Below, piece after piece: positions 59,172 through 60,010 of a DNA stretch of 60,010 bases. The stretch covers positions 1 through 60,010 of the forward strand of contig JADLCM010000038.1 of the NCBI GenBank assembly GCA_020847175.1, in the 5' to 3' direction. The translations under genes were made by a program, and so were the position numbers. The stretch is from Phycisphaerales bacterium. Its GTDB lineage: Bacteria > Planctomycetota > Phycisphaerae > Phycisphaerales > UBA1924. Within the stretch, counting starts at the first letter, position 1. Every line of letters starts with the position of its first letter. A model generated the notes under the pieces. It had not been told where the DNA came from. It made no database searches and saw only the letters and a program-made list of their open reading frames with translations.

Positions 59172-60010
59172 CCTCGCGGAACCAGCGATCAATAAGCCGG
59201 TGCATGATGCCGTCAGGATTACCCGTTCTTCTCAAGTGAAGTGCCGCGGACGGGCCGCGGCGTGCTTCGCACGCTTCGCGGCCCCCGTCCGCAAGCCCGT
59301 CGCAATGCGACGACGAGACGACGAGCCCCGCCGCCGCCTCTGCTGCTGCCCTGGCATGCCTCATGACACACGGGCCGCTGCGGAAGGCACTTCGACCCGC
59401 AGTGTCCACACGAAGCCATGCGCCGGACCGCCCACAGATGCGTAGCCCCCGCTGCAACAGCGCCACGAGGAACTCCGCGAAATCGACTCGACGTGAGAAG
59501 TACGTCCCCGTGGCCACGTCTCGCACCACGATGCGTTCTCGACTCCGGTCCAGCCTCACGCCGATCGGCTCGTATACATCCCGGATGCGCTGTTCACCGG
59601 GCCCCCACTGGTCGTACGGGTCGTCCTCATCCGCCTCCTCAGTCGCAGGCTCCTCCACCTGGCCCCAGAACCCGCTCGACACTCGCACCACCTTCAGCGA
59701 CCGCGGACGCTCGAAGTACATCCATGCTGGCACGTCCCCGCCCTTGGACAGGTACTTCGTGCAGTAGCGCACGTTCTTCGCGTTCAACCGTCTCAACCAG
59801 ACGTGACCACGTCCCCACAACAGCGTCGCGACTGCGTGCGGGATGCGCTCGACATCGAGGATGATGATGTGCCAGTGCACCCAGCCGCCCCGCTGAAACT
59901 CCAGCTTGCAAAACCATCGCCCCTTCAACGACTGCTTGAGATAGCGACCGACCTTTCGAAGGAACAACGCGACATGCTGCCCCTCGCTCTGCTTCCGATA
60001 GAGATCCAGC
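59137..60010 (-). CDS. HUH-type rolling-circle replication protein, 5' end beyond the window
   Basis: At least 290 residues; the reading frame is open to the right edge, so the start is outside. The HUH motif is GGWVHWHIIIL (HxH between hydrophobic strands) after WFCKLEFQRG, and the active-site tyrosines are in NVRYCTKYLSKGG. This arrangement fits the REP_ORF2-G2P group of phage and plasmid initiators, which nick one strand at the origin and stay covalently bound. The C-terminal ~150 residues are arginine- and alanine-rich and poorly conserved. Origin not seen; it may be to the right. Confidence 0.75.
   Translation of the reverse strand, partial: LDLYRKQSEGQHVALFLRKVGRYLKQSLKGRWFCKLEFQRGGWVHWHIIILDVERIPHAVATLLWGRGHVWLRRLNAKNVRYCTKYLSKGGDVPAWMYFERPRSLKVVRVSSGFWGQVEEPATEEADEDDPYDQWGPGEQRIRDVYEPIGVRLDRSRERIVVRDVATGTYFSRRVDFAEFLVALLQRGLRICGRSGAWLRVDTAGRSAFRSGPCVMRHARAAAEAAAGLVVSSSHCDGLADGGREACEARRGPSAALHLRRTGNPDGIMHRLIDRWFREDALGVRSELDA

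Larger units (their letters stand above)
58087..60010 (-). mobile_element. Part of an integrated rolling-circle element
   Basis: Three leftward genes that do not resemble the chromosomal set: an HUH replication protein, a sigma-region-4-like protein and a ribbon-helix-helix-like protein. The base composition is visibly less GC-rich than the left neighbour. The element begins somewhere between the end of the GNAT-fusion gene (57973) and 58087 and runs past the window edge. I could not identify an attachment site or integrase. Confidence 0.6.

Noticed and set aside
58614..59445. Rightward frames at the right edge
   Set aside because: Pro/Ser/Thr/His-rich antisense translations of the sigma-like and replication genes, which carry recognisable motifs.

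Overview
The window looks like chromosomal DNA of a high-GC planctomycete, most likely of the Phycisphaerae. This is inferred from a secreted protein ending in dockerin-like repeats and a terminal Gly-Cys-Arg, a Hanks-type kinase fused to WD40 repeats through one membrane helix, a histone-H1-like tail on a DksA/TraR protein, and Gram-negative envelope genes (kdsD, kdsC, a heptosyltransferase-like GT9, lspA). I saw no rRNA, tRNA or CRISPR array.

Layout. 1-4.4 kb: a TetR regulator, a GT9 glycosyltransferase and a large exported protein of unknown function. 4.5-11.6 kb: a leftward operon of AddB-like nuclease, AddA-like helicase-nuclease and a ThiF/MoeB-type adenylyltransferase. 11.7-17.2 kb: a kinase-WD40 protein, a metallo-beta-lactamase-fold protein without the usual metal motif, and an exported VWA protein. 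17.4-26.6 kb: phoU, pdxJ, a DinB-fold protein, the dockerin-type protein, a sugar-isomerase-fold protein with a cysteine-rich tail, a small lipoprotein, kynA, a HEAT-like protein coupled to a small membrane protein, and a conserved unknown.

26.7-33.3 kb is an arginine operon, argR-argC-argB-argF-argG-argH-(argA), tightly packed and mostly with overlapping stops and starts. It would take glutamate to arginine except for the aminotransferase (argD) and deacetylase/transacetylase (argE/argJ) steps, which are not in the window. Its promoter carries a perfect 9-bp inverted repeat over the -35/-10 region, and the predicted transcript starts within a few bases of the argR ATG.

33.7-34.2 kb is an internally deleted IS5-family element with both ends recognisable. 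34.3-47.3 kb: an FHA-linked membrane serine protease, PolX, the H1-DksA fusion, lspA, a second DinB-fold protein, several exported proteins, a YyaL-type protein with a DsbD-like C-terminal domain, an SppA lipoprotein and a second transposase remnant directly behind sppA. 47.4-54.5 kb runs leftward: scpA, a heavy-metal-associated domain protein, a 1501-residue DUF4011-type helicase-nuclease (a candidate defence or repair protein), a GNAT, a Fur-family regulator and a PilZ protein. 54.6-58.0 kb runs rightward: kdsD-kdsC (KDO synthesis) and a DUF2156-GNAT fusion.

The right edge (58.1 kb to the end) differs in style: a leftward group of an HUH rolling-circle replication protein (cut by the window edge), a sigma-region-4-like protein and a ribbon-helix-helix-like protein, most simply read as the end of an integrated plasmid, phage or other replicative element.
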